From positions 28,545,442 through 28,609,441 of the forward strand of contig OX328112.1 of assembly GCA_946811185.2 (NCBI GenBank): a stretch of DNA of 64,000 nucleotides, in the 5' to 3' direction. The notes below the pieces were generated by a model. That model searched no databases. It was not told the origin of the DNA and worked only from the letters and a program-made list of their open reading frames with translations. This document shows, in pieces, positions 63,187 through 64,000 of the stretch. Positions within the stretch are counted from its first letter, which is position 1; the number at the start of each line of letters is the position of its first letter. Position numbers and translations under genes: made by a program. The DNA comes from Hippopus hippopus. Its lineage: Eukaryota > Mollusca > Bivalvia > Cardiida > Cardiidae.

Positions 63187-64000
63187 TTAAGAGTTCATTA
63201 CAGTTGTCTCGGGTTTGGACGAGTGCCAAGTGTCAGCATCCTTGTTCCAAGGATCTTTGGAAATGGACCAGATAGAGGCTTCTGAATCTGAAGCCTCACC
63301 TTTCAGATTTTCAGCATCTGCATCCATGTCCTCTAGCTCCGAAAATCTATTGGAGGTAGGGGCAGGATCATTTACTTTGACTGTGATTTCACAAGATCCA
63401 TGGGTATCTCTGGGTTGTGGTTTAGATTTTGACGAAGATCTATTAGGAGATCGGGGTGCATGATTAGATTTGTTATCTTTAGATGAGATGTTAGATTTAG
63501 TTGTAGACTGTGAAGATGGAGGTTGGGGTTTCTTTGGAGGCTGTTGTGAAGGGGGAGATGGCTTTGAAGCTTTCTTCGAAGAGATATTTAGCGAAGAGGT
63601 AGATGGTTTTAAAGTTTTTTGTGAAGAAATACTTAGAGAAGATGTAGATGGTGTTTTTAGGGTATTGGATGGAGTAGTGGGTTTGGGTGTAGGTTGTGTC
63701 TGTTTTGGAACTATTCAACAATGTTTGGTCATTTCTGCGCTTCTCAACTATCTTCCGTGCTTCCACAAAACTGACATTTTCCTTATATTTCATTGAAAGG
63801 ATTTCTTTTTCTTCCTTCCAGACTGAACAGTCTTTAGAAAAAGTTGGATGAGGGCACTTGCAATTAAAACAGCACAGGGTTATTGCAAGCACATTTTGGA
63901 CATACGGGTGTGCTTTTGCAATTACTTTCGTGATGGCCATACCTCTGGCATTTGTAACAGAGCAGAGAATTAGGCACATACACGTCAATCTTTACACACT
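63187..64000 (-). pseudogene. LINE ORF1 (gag-like, zinc knuckles), 3' part with two frameshifts
   Basis: On the minus strand from the window end: KIDVYVPNSLLCYKCQRYGH and ESNCKSTPVCPKC form CCHC knuckles. The frame then shifts near 63862 to NCKCPHPTFSKDCSVWKEEK (third knuckle) and an EARKIVE helix. It shifts again near 63712 into a Pro/Ser/Lys-rich tail (PKQTQPTPKPTTPS ...) that ends at a TAA, 63187-63189, 73 bp before the ORF2 start. The protein would bind element RNA. The N-terminal part lies beyond the window. Confidence 0.82.

Larger units (their letters stand above)
58768..64000 (-). mobile_element. I-type (RNase H-bearing) non-LTR retrotransposon, nearly full length
   Basis: Minus-strand order: ORF1 gag-like protein with zinc knuckles (runs off the window at 64000), endonuclease, reverse transcriptase, RNase H, then a ~660-bp 3' UTR ending 'cgcatcgaca...' complement and a (gaat)n tail at 58768-58783. 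An APE endonuclease with RNase H after RT points to the I superfamily (I, Nimb and relatives). ORF1 and ORF2 carry single-base frameshifts but otherwise long open frames. Confidence 0.9.

Overview
The window is eukaryotic and looks like a metazoan, most likely bivalve mollusc, nuclear genome. It is AT-rich, gene-poor and packed with short palindromic transposons, tRNA-derived SINEs, satellites and retrotransposons. There are no bacterial operons, and I found no intact multi-exon host gene. All convincing coding sequence belongs to mobile elements. The mollusc assignment is inference from the repeat style (foldback elements with a CAGCCTGCGCAG core, nuclear-receptor-like repeats, repeats bounded by GCTCACCTGA); no species is named. 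One 200-N assembly gap lies at 26181-26380.

Layout. 1-8.4 kb: SINEs, palindromic MITEs and a ~93-bp satellite built on a SINE/tRNA head, split by a 669-bp insertion flanked by TAA. 8.4-11.85 kb: a 67-bp satellite that appears to be the expanded core of one palindromic MITE, itself split by a Tc1-like transposon with an intact 341-aa transposase and perfect 38-bp terminal inverted repeats (TIRs). 12-31 kb: nested MITEs and SINEs, and a 3.1-kb array-bearing element (27.46-30.56 kb) carrying palindromic RFX/X-box-like motifs. 31.0-38.2 kb: a nested stack of elements. At its centre is a 5,031-bp TA-flanked transposon (31684-36714) with matching 24-bp TIRs. It encodes a pogo/CENP-B-type DDE transposase (635 aa) and a second 127-aa protein that is essentially a stand-alone HIRAN domain. 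It also holds an inverted ~410-bp copy of part of its own transposase gene. 38-50 kb: further MITEs, SINEs, microsatellites, a small poly(A) retro-insertion with 14-bp target-site duplications (TSDs), and a 332-bp direct duplication. 50.9-53.0 kb: a decayed Ty3/gypsy gag-protease-RT remnant split by a hAT-like nonautonomous element. 54.1-58.3 kb: a DIRS-type tyrosine-recombinase retrotransposon on the minus strand, disabled by frameshifts, a 35-bp duplication and a nonsense codon. 58.77-64.0 kb: a minus-strand non-LTR retrotransposon of the I/RNase-H-bearing kind (gag-like ORF1, APE endonuclease, reverse transcriptase, RNase H, GAAT-type tail), almost intact but frameshifted.

How it fits together. 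The piggyBac-like MITE family (TTAA sites, CCCTTTACCA ends, central AGAAAATGCTGG hairpin) has about 20 copies or fragments. A second family (GAGCCATGCTC ends) has about 15. A third, the GATCAGACTGCAC palindrome, has about 12, including the one that became a satellite. The strongest candidate for something undescribed is the two-gene pogo + HIRAN transposon with its self-inverted transposase fragment.
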